DNA of 64,000 bases from Rhizobium leguminosarum (lineage in GTDB: Bacteria; Pseudomonadota; Alphaproteobacteria; Rhizobiales; Rhizobiaceae): contig NZ_LWBS01000077.1 in NCBI RefSeq assembly GCF_001652265.1, positions 72,006 through 136,005 of the forward strand, given 5' to 3'. The notes beneath the pieces are model-generated. The model saw only the letters and a list, made by a program, of their open reading frames with translations, did not search any database and was not told the DNA's origin. The first letter of the stretch is position 1. Every line of letters begins with the position of its first letter. The translations under genes were made by a program, and so were the position numbers. Below, one piece after another: positions 26,221 through 35,272 of the stretch.

Positions 26221-27573
26221 TCACTCTGCTGCCTGGAGAGCTGCACGTCCTGCAGCCCATCGATTGGTCGGGAAAGGCAGGCCGAGGTTTTCGCGAAGCG
26301 TCTTGCCCTCATAGGCCGTCCGGAACAGGCCGCGACGCTGCAGTTCCGGGATGACCAGATCGACGAAATCGTCGAGCGCCGTCGGCAGCCAGGGCGGCAG
26401 AATGTTGAAGCCGTCGGCAGCTTCGTTCTCGAACCATTTTTGCAGCGTATCGGCGATCTGTTCGGGCGTTCCGACGATGGTGTAGTGACCGCGGGCAGAC
26501 GCGATCCACTGATAGAGCTGGCGGATGGTGAAGTTGTTTTCGTCGGCGATCTGACGGATGAGGGCCTGGCGGCTCTTCATGCCTTCCGTCGGCGGCGCCG
26601 GCGGAAGAGGGCCGTCGAGGTCATAACCGTGCAGGTCGAGCGTGCCACCGGTCAGACCATTGAGGAGGCCAATCCCGTCCTCTTCGACGATGAGCGAGGT
26701 CAGACGGTCGTATTTCTCGCGCGCCTCCGCCTCGGTCCTGCCGACGAAAGCGGATACGCCGGGCATGACGAGGATGTGATCGGGATTTCGGCCGAGACCA
26801 CGGGCGCGTGCCTTGATGTCCCGATAGAACTCCTGGGCGGTTTCGATATGCTGATGGGCGGTGAAGATGACTTCGGCCGTTGCCGCAGCGAGCCCGCGTC
26901 CGTCTTCGGATTGGCCGGCCTGGACGATGACGGGATGCCCCTGGGGCGATCGCGAGACGTTGAGTGGACCGCGCACGCTGAAATGTTCGCCGCGGTGGTC
27001 GGTGTCGTGCAGCTTCGCCGGATCGAAGAACACGCCGGAGTCCTTGTCCCGGATGAATGCGTCGTCTTCGAAGCTTTCCCAGAGTTTGCGGACAACGTCG
27101 ACATGCTCGGCGGCACGGCGATATCGGCCTGCATGCGGAAGCTGCGTATCGCGATTGAAGTTCTGCGCCGTCAGGTCGCCTGTCGTGGTCACGACATTCC
27201 AGCCGGCGCGGCCCTTCGAGATCAGATCCAGCGAGGCGAACTTGCGGGCGGTCGTATAAGGCTCCTCGTAGGTGGTCGACGACGTGGCGATAAAGCCGAG
27301 ATGGGTGGTGAAAGGCGCAAGGGCGGAGAACAGGGTCACGGGTTCGAAGCCGGCGACGCGGGCATTGCCGCCTTCGCGTGCTCCACCGAAACCGACAGCC
27401 AGTCCGTCGGCCAGGAAATAGGCATCGAAGAGCCCGCGCTCTGCCGTCAAGGCGAGACGTTTGTGAAACTCGAAACTGGTCGCGCCGTCGGCCGGCTGGT
27501 CGGGATGCCGCCATGAGGCAACATGCTGTCCGCCGCCGGGAAGAAATGCCCCAAGTCTGATTTTCCGTGTCAT
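26221..27573 (-). CDS. LLM-class flavin-dependent monooxygenase (NtaA/SnaA/DszA family)
   Basis: A 450-residue luciferase-like monooxygenase, clearly paralogous to the one at 9509-10882 (shared IRLGAFLPGGGQHVASWRHP-type start, TSSTTYEEPYTTARKFASLD, SKGRAGWNVVTT, and a similar C-terminus ending YEGKTLRENLGLPFP). It is first in its operon, ahead of a sulfonate-type importer, and would oxidise the imported organosulfur compound with FMNH2. The ATG at 27573 has GGAGAGGAC upstream. A longer ORF start at 27657 falls inside the operator region. Confidence 0.85.
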   Translation of the reverse strand: MTRKIRLGAFLPGGGQHVASWRHPDQPADGATSFEFHKRLALTAERGLFDAYFLADGLAVGFGGAREGGNARVAGFEPVTLFSALAPFTTHLGFIATSSTTYEEPYTTARKFASLDLISKGRAGWNVVTTTGDLTAQNFNRDTQLPHAGRYRRAAEHVDVVRKLWESFEDDAFIRDKDSGVFFDPAKLHDTDHRGEHFSVRGPLNVSRSPQGHPVIVQAGQSEDGRGLAAATAEVIFTAHQHIETAQEFYRDIKARARGLGRNPDHILVMPGVSAFVGRTEAEAREKYDRLTSLIVEEDGIGLLNGLTGGTLDLHGYDLDGPLPPAPPTEGMKSRQALIRQIADENNFTIRQLYQWIASARGHYTIVGTPEQIADTLQKWFENEAADGFNILPPWLPTALDDFVDLVIPELQRRGLFRTAYEGKTLRENLGLPFPTNRWAAGRAALQAAE

Positions 27574-27656
27574 TTCGTGTCCTCTCCGTTTGCCGTCAAC
27601 AGCTCGGCCTTCCCCAAGGCCAAGTATAAAATTGGCTGTTGGACTGCTAAAATACA

Positions 27657-27679
27657 TTCTCTATTAATTTTATAGAGAA
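27657..27679. promoter_or_regulatory. 23-bp dyad upstream of the second sulfonate-type operon
   Basis: TTCTCTAT (27657-27664) and ATAGAGAA (27672-27679) are perfect 8-bp arms around a 7-base AT spacer. It lies 84 bases upstream of the monooxygenase start on the minus strand, in a strongly AT-rich promoter region. It is a good candidate for the binding site of a sulfur-starvation regulator. Confidence 0.5.
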
Positions 27680-27982
27680 ACTTAATTTCATAGTTTCGGC
27701 GGAAGAGTGAATAGATTTCCCGGATTGGCGTGAAATCGGAAATCAACGATCGGGGCGGCTACTCTGGGAAATGCGAGCGCAGACCGGCAGGCGGGATCTG
27801 CAGGCGTGGCGAAGAGCCCGGCTGAGACGAAATTAGGATTGGTCTTCTTGGTGTCCTGGGCTCGCTGCAGCACCGCCGGAGCGGGCATGACCCGATTTGG
27901 CGAGCATGCAACGGAATGCCGGCTTACGACAAGCGTCCGTGCCATCGGACCTCAATGCCTTGAAGTGCTCAGGGCATCAGCC
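27680..27982. other. About 300 bases without a supported gene
   Basis: This interval separates the divergent side of the second sulfonate-type operon from the end of the IclR gene. An 85-codon minus-strand ORF overlaps it but has no ribosome site and no recognisable domain. Apart from the AT-rich promoter stretch at its left edge I see nothing in it. Confidence 0.4.
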
Positions 27983-28762
27983 TCATTTTGGCCGGGTCGG
28001 GGCATGGTCGAGGCCGGCGGCGGCCTTCTTCAGGCAGTCGAGGTAGCGGTCGCGGTTGGCAATGCCATCGTCACGCGGGGTGACGAGGCAGAGCGTTGCG
28101 GCGGTATGGCCTTCCTCGCCCCGCACCGGTACGGCAAAACAGCGGGTGAAGCTGTCGACGATGCTGTTGAAGGTGAAGAGACCTTCACGCTCGGCCTGGC
28201 GCACCTCGGCGATGAAGGTTTGCGGCTCGAGCCATTCGCCGTTCGGCAGGCGGAAATCCTGCGGCGGAATGAAATTCAGGATTTCCTGATCCGACAGATG
28301 TGCGACGAGCAGGCGGCCCGACGCCGTCCACGGGATCGGCACCGACTGTCCGACATCCGTCGAAATGCGGAAGGGGCGCGCGCCTTCGCGCATGCGAACG
28401 ACGGTGTATCTGTTTCCATCCAGCATGCAGAACTGCGCCGTCTCCCGCGTCTCGTCGGCAAGCTGTTCCAGGGTCGCCTCGCATTCGCGGGTGAAGTCGA
28501 AATGGTTCTCATAGGCTGCGCCGAGGAAATACAGCTTGCGGCCGAGGTAGACGCGCCCCTCGCCGCCGGTGAATTCGAGGATGCCATTCTGCAGCAGCAG
28601 GTTGACGAGTTCGTAAACCGATGAGCGCGGCGCGCCGATCTGGGCGGCGATTTCATTCGGCTTCAGGGCCTGCCGCTTCTGGCGCAGGAAATCGAGGATC
28701 TCGAAGGCGCGGTCGAGCCCTCGGGCGCGCTTGCCGGCTGCTTCATCCTGAACTGCATCCAT
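27983..28762 (-). CDS. IclR-family transcriptional regulator
   Basis: A 259-residue regulator. The N-terminal winged helix (LDRAFEILDFLRQKRQALKP to APRSSVYELVNLLLQNGIL) is followed by the IclR effector domain (ETAQFCMLDGNRYTVVRMRE, PIPWTASGRLLVAHL, FAVPVRGEEGHTAATLCLVT). IclR proteins bind small metabolites and usually control an adjacent divergent operon. Here the divergent gene at 28981 is truncated after 30 codons, so the regulator may have lost its target. It is not obviously linked to the iol operon, which is transcribed towards it. Confidence 0.87.
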   Translation of the reverse strand: MDAVQDEAAGKRARGLDRAFEILDFLRQKRQALKPNEIAAQIGAPRSSVYELVNLLLQNGILEFTGGEGRVYLGRKLYFLGAAYENHFDFTRECEATLEQLADETRETAQFCMLDGNRYTVVRMREGARPFRISTDVGQSVPIPWTASGRLLVAHLSDQEILNFIPPQDFRLPNGEWLEPQTFIAEVRQAEREGLFTFNSIVDSFTRCFAVPVRGEEGHTAATLCLVTPRDDGIANRDRYLDCLKKAAAGLDHAPTRPK

Positions 28763-28980
28763 TGCTGTCGATCCCTTTTTGTCCGGCCAAGCTTTTCAAG
28801 CCGTCTGCTGCATCATCTGTCAATCGATCCCGTCATCATCGCGAATGAAATTTTTGCACCCGCCTTGCGAGGTAAAAAAATCGGCTTGAGATCGCCCGGT
28901 CCGGTATATAGATCGCATGTACATTATATTGGACATAGATGGCAAGCGGTCAACGCTGCCGCACACAAAAAGGGATCGAC

Positions 28981-29073
28981 ATGAAGAATCTTGAAAACGG
29001 TATTTCCGCTTCGCTGCTCCGCCGCTTTCTCGCCGGCGCTGCCGGCCCTTGGTCCTGGATATCCCAGGGGTAA
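28981..29073 (+). pseudogene. Truncated gene start (30 codons) divergent from the IclR gene
   Basis: An ATG at 28981 follows AAAAAGGGATCGAC, a fair ribosome site, and opens MKNLENGISASLLRRFLAGA, ending at TAA after GPWSWISQG. The Arg-Arg-Phe-Leu-Ala pattern resembles the twin-arginine leader of an exported binding protein, but nothing follows. It is divergent from the IclR gene with an AT-rich promoter-like stretch between them, as expected for an IclR-controlled operon. I read it as the remaining start of a lost operon; a genuine 30-residue peptide is possible. Confidence 0.4.
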
Positions 29074-29113
29074 GTCCACACGGGAAGATGCATGGCGTGC
29101 TCCCGTCAAGTCT

Positions 29114-29151
29114 GTCCATTTTATAGAACATGTGTCCATAATAGTGTCCAG
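29114..29151. promoter_or_regulatory. Cluster of TGTCCA motifs
   Basis: TGTCCA occurs three times in 38 bases (29114-29119, 29134-29139, 29146-29151), the last two 12 bases apart, and once inverted as TGGACA at 28930-28935 near the IclR start. The recurrence on both sides of the truncated ORF suggests operator half-sites, most simply for the IclR protein. The reading is inferential. Confidence 0.35.
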
Positions 29152-29164
29152 ATCGATTTTGAGC

Positions 29165-29186
29165 GCGGGCGTATGCAGACGCCCGC
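29165..29186 (-). terminator. Hairpin downstream of iolD
   Basis: GCGGGCGT and ACGCCCGC form a perfect 8-bp GC-rich stem with a 6-base loop, starting 25 bases after the iolD stop on the minus strand. No T-run follows in that direction. It is the likely 3' end of the long iol operon. Confidence 0.5.
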
Positions 29187-29210
29187 CGTTTAGGGGGAGC
29201 ACGCTCTCCT

Positions 29211-31046
29211 TCAGTCAAACGCGCGCTGATTGGCAGCATTCTCGTTGTAACGCGCGCGGGCCTTCTCGAGGCGCTCGGGGCCGCCGACCTGCGGAACGGC
29301 AACGTCCCACCAATGGCCGCCTGCGTCGGTCCCGGGAACCGCATCGGTGTCGATCACCAGAACGCTTGGAACGTTCCGTTCCCGCGCGGCGACAATGCGT
29401 GCCTCGAGCTCGGCGATGGACCCTATCTTTTCGGCATGGGCACCCATCGAGGCGGCATGCGCGACAAAATCGATCTCAGGCTGCACGTCGACATTGCAGT
29501 CCTTGTACATGTTGTTGAACTCGGCGCTGCCGCACTCGATCTGAAGACGGTTGATGCAGCCGTAACCGCGGTTGTCGGTCAACACGACGGTGAACGGCAC
29601 CCGCCGCATGACGGCGGTTGCGAGTTCCGAATTGGCCATCATGTAGGAGCCGTCGCCGACGAAGCAGATGACGTCCTTGTCGGAGCGCGCGAGCTTGATG
29701 CCCATGGCGCCGGCCACTTCGTAACCCATGCAGGAGAAACCATATTCCATGTGGTATCCGCTCTCGGCAGATTGCCACAGCACCTGCAGTGCGCCCGGCA
29801 TGGTGCCGGCTGCGCACATGACCACGGAGTTTTCTGTCGCCACCCGCTGCACGGCGCCGATGACTTGCGCATCGGTGGGCAGGTTTCCAGGTCCGTCCGC
29901 CTCCGGTGCCGCCGTCACGCGTTCGACCGTTTTGTGCCAGTCGGTCCTGCTCCCGGCATCGACGCCGGGCCCGCGATACGCCTCGAGCGCCGCGGACAGG
30001 CGCGCCAACGTGACCCTGGCATCGCCGACACAGGGCAATGCCGAATGCTTGGTTGCATCATATCCGGCAAGGTTGATCGAAGCGAGCCGGCGCGAGGGAT
30101 TGCGGAAGAGCGTCCAGCTGCCTGTGGTGAAATCCTGGAAGCGCGTGCCGATGCCGATTACGAGGTCCGCCTCGGCGCAAAGGGCATTGGCCGACGCCGA
30201 TCCGGTCACACCCGGCGATCCGAAATTCAGCGGGTGCTCCCAGCTGTTGGCGCCCTTCCCGGCTTGCGTTTCGACAAACGGGATATGGTGCTTTTCCGCG
30301 AATGCGGCGAGCTCGGCCTCGGCCTCAGAATAGATGACGCCGCCACCGGAAATGATGACTGGCTTGCGCGCAGCCCGGATGGCATCGGCAAGATCTGCGA
30401 CCTCCCGCGGATCCGGTTCGGGACGGCGGATGCGCCACACCTTCGGTTCGAAAAATGCCTGGGGGTAGTCGTAGAGCTCTGCTTGCACATCCTGGCAGAA
30501 GGCCAGCGTAACGGGGCCGCAGCTGCCGGGATCGGTCATGACGGCCAGGGCGCGGGGCAGGCAAGTCAGGAGATGCTCGGGACGGGCGATCCGGTCGAAA
30601 TAGGCCGAGACCGGCCGGAAGCAGTCATTGGCGCTGACGGTCCCGTCATTCATATCCTCGATCTGCTGCAACACCGGCTCGGGGCGGCGATTGGCGAACA
30701 CATCGCCGGGTATGAAAAGCACCGGCAATCTGTTGACATGGGCAAGTGCGCAGGCCGTGATCATATTGGTGGCGCCCGGGCCGATCGAGGATGTCACGGC
30801 ATGGGCGCGCTTGCGCTTCAGTGTCTTCGCATAAGCGATCGCCGCATGCGCCATGGTCTGTTCGTTCTGGCCGCGCCATGTGGGAAGGGCGTCGCCAATC
30901 CCATGCAGCGCCTCTCCGATGCCGGCGACGTTGCCGTGACCGAAGATCGCCCAGACGCCTTCGATGAAGCGCTCGCCATCCTCGGTCATCTGGACCGAGA
31001 GCCATTTCACCATGGCCTGCGCGGCGGTCAGTCGTATCGTGCTCAT
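29211..31046 (-). CDS. iolD: 3D-(3,5/4)-trihydroxycyclohexane-1,2-dione acylhydrolase
   Basis: A 611-residue thiamine-diphosphate enzyme, the usual length for IolD. The N-terminal domain has EGVWAIFGHGNVAGIGEALH and SSIGPGATNMITACALAHVN. The C-terminal cofactor domain has the metal/ThDP motif GDGSYMMANSELAT...DN near residues 480-510. IolD opens the ring of the inosose-derived trione in myo-inositol breakdown, giving 5-deoxyglucuronate. The ATG at 31046 follows AGGAGGCAGCAG and overlaps the iolC stop by 4 bases. It is the last gene of an operon that includes iolC and a sugar importer. Confidence 0.92.
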   Translation of the reverse strand: MSTIRLTAAQAMVKWLSVQMTEDGERFIEGVWAIFGHGNVAGIGEALHGIGDALPTWRGQNEQTMAHAAIAYAKTLKRKRAHAVTSSIGPGATNMITACALAHVNRLPVLFIPGDVFANRRPEPVLQQIEDMNDGTVSANDCFRPVSAYFDRIARPEHLLTCLPRALAVMTDPGSCGPVTLAFCQDVQAELYDYPQAFFEPKVWRIRRPEPDPREVADLADAIRAARKPVIISGGGVIYSEAEAELAAFAEKHHIPFVETQAGKGANSWEHPLNFGSPGVTGSASANALCAEADLVIGIGTRFQDFTTGSWTLFRNPSRRLASINLAGYDATKHSALPCVGDARVTLARLSAALEAYRGPGVDAGSRTDWHKTVERVTAAPEADGPGNLPTDAQVIGAVQRVATENSVVMCAAGTMPGALQVLWQSAESGYHMEYGFSCMGYEVAGAMGIKLARSDKDVICFVGDGSYMMANSELATAVMRRVPFTVVLTDNRGYGCINRLQIECGSAEFNNMYKDCNVDVQPEIDFVAHAASMGAHAEKIGSIAELEARIVAARERNVPSVLVIDTDAVPGTDAGGHWWDVAVPQVGGPERLEKARARYNENAANQRAFD

Positions 31047-32956
31047 TCTGCTGCCTCCTGAACGCGCGCCCGCGCGCCGTCCCAGACCGTGCAAAGCCGG
31101 GAGTATCGTTTCGCCATTTCCTCGACGGCCTCTTCGTCATTGATCGAGCCCTCGAACCAGCCGCGGGCGACCGAGCCGAAGATTGTCCGGCCGACGGCAA
31201 ATCCCTTGACGAGCGGGAAGCGCGCGGCAACTTCGAAGCTTGCCTTCAGCACGTCCTCCGGCGCATCCAGGCCGAGGACGACGATCCCTCTTGTATGACG
31301 ATCGTGTTCCTCGATGGCGGCACAGACCTGCGTCCAGGCTTCGGGTTCGTCCATTGGTTCCAGCTTCCACCAGTCGGGATAGATGCCTTCGGCGTAGAAG
31401 CTGCGGATCAGCGTCGCGGTCGTGTCCGTAGTGATGCTTGCGACCTTGGAAGGGATGACCTCGAGCAGGAATTCCAGCTTGTTGCGGCGCGAGGCCACGT
31501 AAAGCCGCCGCACTTCCGCCAGTTGCCAGGCCCAGGTCGCCTCGTCGTCATCCGGGTGGCAGAAGCAGAGCACCTTGACGACGTTCTCGCGCGCCCATTC
31601 CGAAAGTCCCCCGCAATCGGGACCAAGCGACGGCTCCAGGGTCAGAGGCCGAGACCCCGGCCACTCGCAGGGTCTGCCGATCCAGAGGCCGGTCCCGGAG
31701 GCGGCATGGAGGGCACGTCGGCCGATCCGGTCGTCGCAGAGGATTCCGTAGCCGGAACGCCCGTTCTGCACCTTGAGGGCCGCTTCAAGGCAAAGCTCCT
31801 TGAAGGCGCCGCCCTTCGACGGCGTGTAGCCCGCCATGCTTTCGAGCTGCATCCGGTGATCGAAGGCGAAGACGCGCATCTCGGACCAGTCGCCATGGCG
31901 GTTGGTCGACCAGTGTATCTGCTCCAGCGCGGGGTCATTGCGCAGGTCGGGGCGGGTCATGCCGCGCTCGAGGAAGAAATTCAGCTCCTGAAGTGACGGA
32001 TAGGCCGGCGTGCAGCCGTGACGAGAGACGGCAAAAGCGCCGCAGGCATTGGCGTATCTGAGCGCGGTCGGCCAATCTTCGCCGTCAAGCCAGCCTTTCA
32101 GCAGCCCGGCGAAAAAGCCGTCTCCGGCGCCGAGAACGTTGAAGACTTCGACCGGGAACCCCTCACCCGAAATGCCCTCGTCCAGATTGTCCGGTATCGC
32201 ACTTTCGAATGCGACTGCTCCTTTGGCGCCGCGTTTGCAGACGAGCGTTGCCGCAGTCACGGCGCGAACGGCCCGCAGTGCCGCCACGGTATCGGTCGTC
32301 CCGCCGGCGATGTGGAATTCTTCCTCCGTCCCGACGATCAAATCGAACAGATGAAGCGTCGTCTGGAGTTTTTCGGTTACCTGCCCGCTTGCCACATAGC
32401 GGCTTTCCCCCTCGCCATGGCCGGCCACCCCCCAAAGGTTTGGACGATAGTCGATGTCGAGAGCCGTCTTGGCGCCATGATTGCGGGCAAAGCCGAGCGC
32501 CTTGAGCACGGCCGCTTCCGTGCGCGGATGGGAGAGGTGCGTTCCCGTCACCAGCACCGAACGGGCGCTGGAAACGAAAGCCTCATCGATATCCTGCTCG
32601 CAAAGCGCCATGTCGGCACAGTTTTCCCGGTAGAATATCAGCGGGAAACGTTCCTCGTCCCGGATCCCGAGAATGACGAGCGCCGTCAGGCGCTCGGGAT
32701 CGGTCACGACGCCCCTGCCATCGACGCCATGCCGGGCAAGCTCCTCGCGGATGAACCGGCCCATATGCTCATCGCCCACCCGGGAGATCAGTGCCGACTT
32801 AAGGCCCAGTCGCGACGTCCCGCAGGCAATGTTGGTCGGACTGCCGCCAATATATTTTTCAAAGGATCCCATATCCTCCAGCCGTCCTCCGACCTGTGCC
32901 CCATAGAGGTCGACGCCGGCTCGCCCGATCGTGATCACGTCCAATGTCTTGGTCAT
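31043..32956 (-). CDS. iolC: Bifunctional 5-dehydro-2-deoxygluconokinase / phosphogluconate aldolase
   Basis: A 637-residue fusion. Residues 1 to about 320 are a PfkB-type sugar kinase (GGSPTNIACGTSRLG near 37-51; the catalytic anion-hole motif NVLGAGDGFFAGLLKGW near 285). Residues about 340-637 are the DUF2090/IolJ-like aldolase domain (FAFDHRMQLESMAGY, KLEFLLEVIPS, GFAVGRTIFGSVARGW). It would phosphorylate 5-dehydro-2-deoxygluconate and split the product to DHAP and malonate semialdehyde. This fused form is common in alphaproteobacteria. I chose the ATG at 32956, after GAGGAAACCGAC; the long upstream extension of the ORF overlaps the preceding gene region and is not conserved. Confidence 0.92.
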   Translation of the reverse strand: MTKTLDVITIGRAGVDLYGAQVGGRLEDMGSFEKYIGGSPTNIACGTSRLGLKSALISRVGDEHMGRFIREELARHGVDGRGVVTDPERLTALVILGIRDEERFPLIFYRENCADMALCEQDIDEAFVSSARSVLVTGTHLSHPRTEAAVLKALGFARNHGAKTALDIDYRPNLWGVAGHGEGESRYVASGQVTEKLQTTLHLFDLIVGTEEEFHIAGGTTDTVAALRAVRAVTAATLVCKRGAKGAVAFESAIPDNLDEGISGEGFPVEVFNVLGAGDGFFAGLLKGWLDGEDWPTALRYANACGAFAVSRHGCTPAYPSLQELNFFLERGMTRPDLRNDPALEQIHWSTNRHGDWSEMRVFAFDHRMQLESMAGYTPSKGGAFKELCLEAALKVQNGRSGYGILCDDRIGRRALHAASGTGLWIGRPCEWPGSRPLTLEPSLGPDCGGLSEWARENVVKVLCFCHPDDDEATWAWQLAEVRRLYVASRRNKLEFLLEVIPSKVASITTDTTATLIRSFYAEGIYPDWWKLEPMDEPEAWTQVCAAIEEHDRHTRGIVVLGLDAPEDVLKASFEVAARFPLVKGFAVGRTIFGSVARGWFEGSINDEEAVEEMAKRYSRLCTVWDGARARVQEAAE

Positions 32957-33077
32957 GTCGGTTTCCTCGCAATAGTATTGAATTCGGTCATGGTGATCGG
33001 GTTGGGCATCCTCGGCCTCTTCACAAGAAACGGCGAATGCAAGGGAGCGCGGGCGAACGACCGCCCACGCCTGTCCA

Positions 33078-34019
33078 TCAGCGGCTGATTGTTGCCTGCA
33101 GCGCATCGATGGAGGACTGGATGCCCGCCTCGGTCGACATAGTGAAGTCTTCCATCTCGAGGCTGACCCAATCATTGTAGCCGACCATGCGCACCACGGA
33201 GAAGAATTCCTTCCACCATTGCAGGTCATGGCCGGCGCCGACGGCGACATAGTTCCAGCTGCGGTTGGCGACGTCGGTGACGTCCTTGAGCTCGAGCAAG
33301 CCGTTGACGTCGGCGAGGCCCCGCTCGATGCGGGTATCCTTGCCATGGCAATGATGGATGGCATTGCCGAGCGCACGGGCGGAGGCGATCGGGTCGGCGC
33401 CCATCCACATCAGATGCGACGGATCGAGGTTCATGCCGACCTTCGCACCGACTTCGTTGCGCAGGCGGAAGAGGGTCTCGGGGTTCCATACGAGCATGGC
33501 CGAGAAGTTTTCCAGCGCATATTTTTCGACGCCGACTTCATCAGCGAGCTTGACCAGGCCCTGCCAGAGCGGGAAGGCTCGATCTTCCCACTGATATCGG
33601 TCGCGCTCAGGCATCTCGTTCGGCCAGCTCTTGGTGTAGACCAGCCAGTTCGGCACTGTGTCACCGGGGGCGGCTTCCGGCAGGCCGGACATGGTGACGA
33701 TCGTCTTCACGCCGATTTCGCCGGCGAGCCGGATGGTGTCTTCCATTTCCTTGCGGTGGCGCTTGCCCATGTCACCCGGATCGAGCGGGTTTGCCGAGCA
33801 ATTCAGCGCGGCGATTTCCAGGCCGCGGGCTTCGATTTCCTTCAGCTTGGTCTTGAGCAGGCCCCTGTCGGCCAGCAGCTCGTCCGCACGGAAGTGCGGC
33901 CCGCGCGACCAGCCGCCGCCAGTCATCTCGATACCCTCGACACCAAGTTTGACGCATTTGTCGAGCATATCAGTGAAGGAAAGGTCGCCCATCACGTCGG
34001 TGCAGATCGAAAGTTTCAT
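33078..34019 (-). CDS. Sugar phosphate isomerase/epimerase-type TIM-barrel protein
   Basis: A 313-residue xylose-isomerase-like TIM barrel. Metal and substrate ligands of the family are visible: Glu in ALENFSAM, Asp and His in NLDPSHLMWMGADP, His in HHCHGKD and Glu in SLEMEDFTM. Such proteins interconvert keto-sugars or act as inosose dehydratases. It lies between iolC and an oxidoreductase gene. Since iolE and iolB are absent here, this protein may take one of their steps, which is inference. The start MKLSICTDVMG lies after a modest purine-rich site. Confidence 0.8.
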   Translation of the reverse strand: MKLSICTDVMGDLSFTDMLDKCVKLGVEGIEMTGGGWSRGPHFRADELLADRGLLKTKLKEIEARGLEIAALNCSANPLDPGDMGKRHRKEMEDTIRLAGEIGVKTIVTMSGLPEAAPGDTVPNWLVYTKSWPNEMPERDRYQWEDRAFPLWQGLVKLADEVGVEKYALENFSAMLVWNPETLFRLRNEVGAKVGMNLDPSHLMWMGADPIASARALGNAIHHCHGKDTRIERGLADVNGLLELKDVTDVANRSWNYVAVGAGHDLQWWKEFFSVVRMVGYNDWVSLEMEDFTMSTEAGIQSSIDALQATISR

Positions 34020-34099
34020 GTCATTGTCTTTCTAAAAGAGAGTGTCGGGGACGCGCCTGGGAGGGAGGATGGAGGAGATCCGACGCGCCCCCTGATCGA

Positions 34100-35272
34100 T
34101 CACTTGAACTCGACCCAGGCCGAACCTGCGTCTGCCGAGCGGACGCAGTTTTCCAGCCAGCGCACACCTTCGGTGCCGGCTTCGATGCCGGGATAATGAT
34201 GGCCCTTGAGGAAGGCATCGTCGCCGCGGCGTTTTGCGTCGATCGCCTGGGCGATCCAGAGGTAGATGTTCGCCCAGCTGTCGCCCAGGCCTTCGGTGTG
34301 CAGCGCGCCCATGCGATCGTAGGCGAGGCTTTCTTCTTCGAGGTAGGGCATGCCGTGATGCAAAGTGCGGTTCGGTTCACCCTGCACTTCGTAAATCAAT
34401 TGGTCGGGATGGGAATCGGACCATTCGACTGAGGCCTTGGAGCCGACGAAACGGTAGCGCTGCGAACCCATATTCCCGGCATCCACCGAGGACACCCAAA
34501 GACGGCCGCGGGCGCCGTTGTCGTAATGCATGAGAACGGTCGCGTGGTCTTCGAGCGGTGCACGGGTCGGAATGAAGGCCTTGCGGTCGCAGAGCAGCTT
34601 TTCGATCTTCATATGCGGCAATACCACTTCCGAGAGATAGTAGAGGTGCGTGCCGATATCGCCCAGAACGAAGGTCGGGCCAGCCGTCTTGGGATTGGTG
34701 CGCCATTTCACGGCTTCGCCGGCGCCCACATCGTCGCCCGCGTTGAAGCCGTGGGAATATTGCATGTCGACGATGCGGATATCGCCGAGCATGCCCTTCT
34801 TGACCATCGCCGCCATCTGATGAACCAGCGGATGGCCGGTGAAGCCATAGGTGACGCCGACGATCAGGCCCTTCTCTTTCGCCAGCCTGGCGACCTCGTC
34901 GCATTCGGCGACGGTGAAGAACAGCGGCTTTTCGCAGATCACGTGAAGACCGGCTTCCAGGCACGCCTTGGTGATCTCGTAGTGGGTGAAGTTCGGCGTG
35001 GCGATCGAGACGACCTCGACACCGTCCTCACGCCCGGCCTCCTTGGCGATCAGCTCCTTATAGTCGCCATAGCATCTGTCCGCAGCGACGCCGATCCTCG
35101 TGCCGAAGTCGCGTCCACGCTCGGCGTCGAGATCGAAGGCTCCGCAGATGAGCCGGTAGGTGCCGTCCCGCTGGGCGCCGGTCCGATGCTTGTAGCCCAC
35201 CTGCCCGGTGCGGCCGCCGCCGACCATACCCCAGCGCAGGGGGCGCTCGATGGATCTTTCTCCGTTGATCAT
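34100..35272 (-). CDS. Gfo/Idh/MocA-family oxidoreductase
   Basis: A 390-residue NAD(P)-dependent oxidoreductase. The Rossmann motif GMVGGGRTGQVG is at about residues 15-26, the catalytic-lysine motif CEKPLFF is near 135-141, and a C-terminal alpha/beta domain contains GDIGTHLYYLSEVVLPHM with the catalytic His. Relatives oxidise inositols or other polyols to keto forms. In this operon it is the natural candidate to generate the inosose or keto-sugar consumed by the TIM-barrel proteins. AAGGACAGAAG precedes the ATG. The exact substrate is unknown. Confidence 0.83.
   Translation of the reverse strand: MINGERSIERPLRWGMVGGGRTGQVGYKHRTGAQRDGTYRLICGAFDLDAERGRDFGTRIGVAADRCYGDYKELIAKEAGREDGVEVVSIATPNFTHYEITKACLEAGLHVICEKPLFFTVAECDEVARLAKEKGLIVGVTYGFTGHPLVHQMAAMVKKGMLGDIRIVDMQYSHGFNAGDDVGAGEAVKWRTNPKTAGPTFVLGDIGTHLYYLSEVVLPHMKIEKLLCDRKAFIPTRAPLEDHATVLMHYDNGARGRLWVSSVDAGNMGSQRYRFVGSKASVEWSDSHPDQLIYEVQGEPNRTLHHGMPYLEEESLAYDRMGALHTEGLGDSWANIYLWIAQAIDAKRRGDDAFLKGHHYPGIEAGTEGVRWLENCVRSADAGSAWVEFK

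Noticed and set aside
27688..27945. An 85-codon minus-strand ORF between the monooxygenase and IclR genes
   Set aside because: No ribosome site or recognisable fold; it overlaps the promoter of the second sulfonate-type operon.
29313..31061. A 582-codon open frame antisense to iolD
   Set aside because: It mirrors the codon phase of a high-GC gene, has no recognisable domain, and iolD itself has clear thiamine-diphosphate motifs on the other strand.
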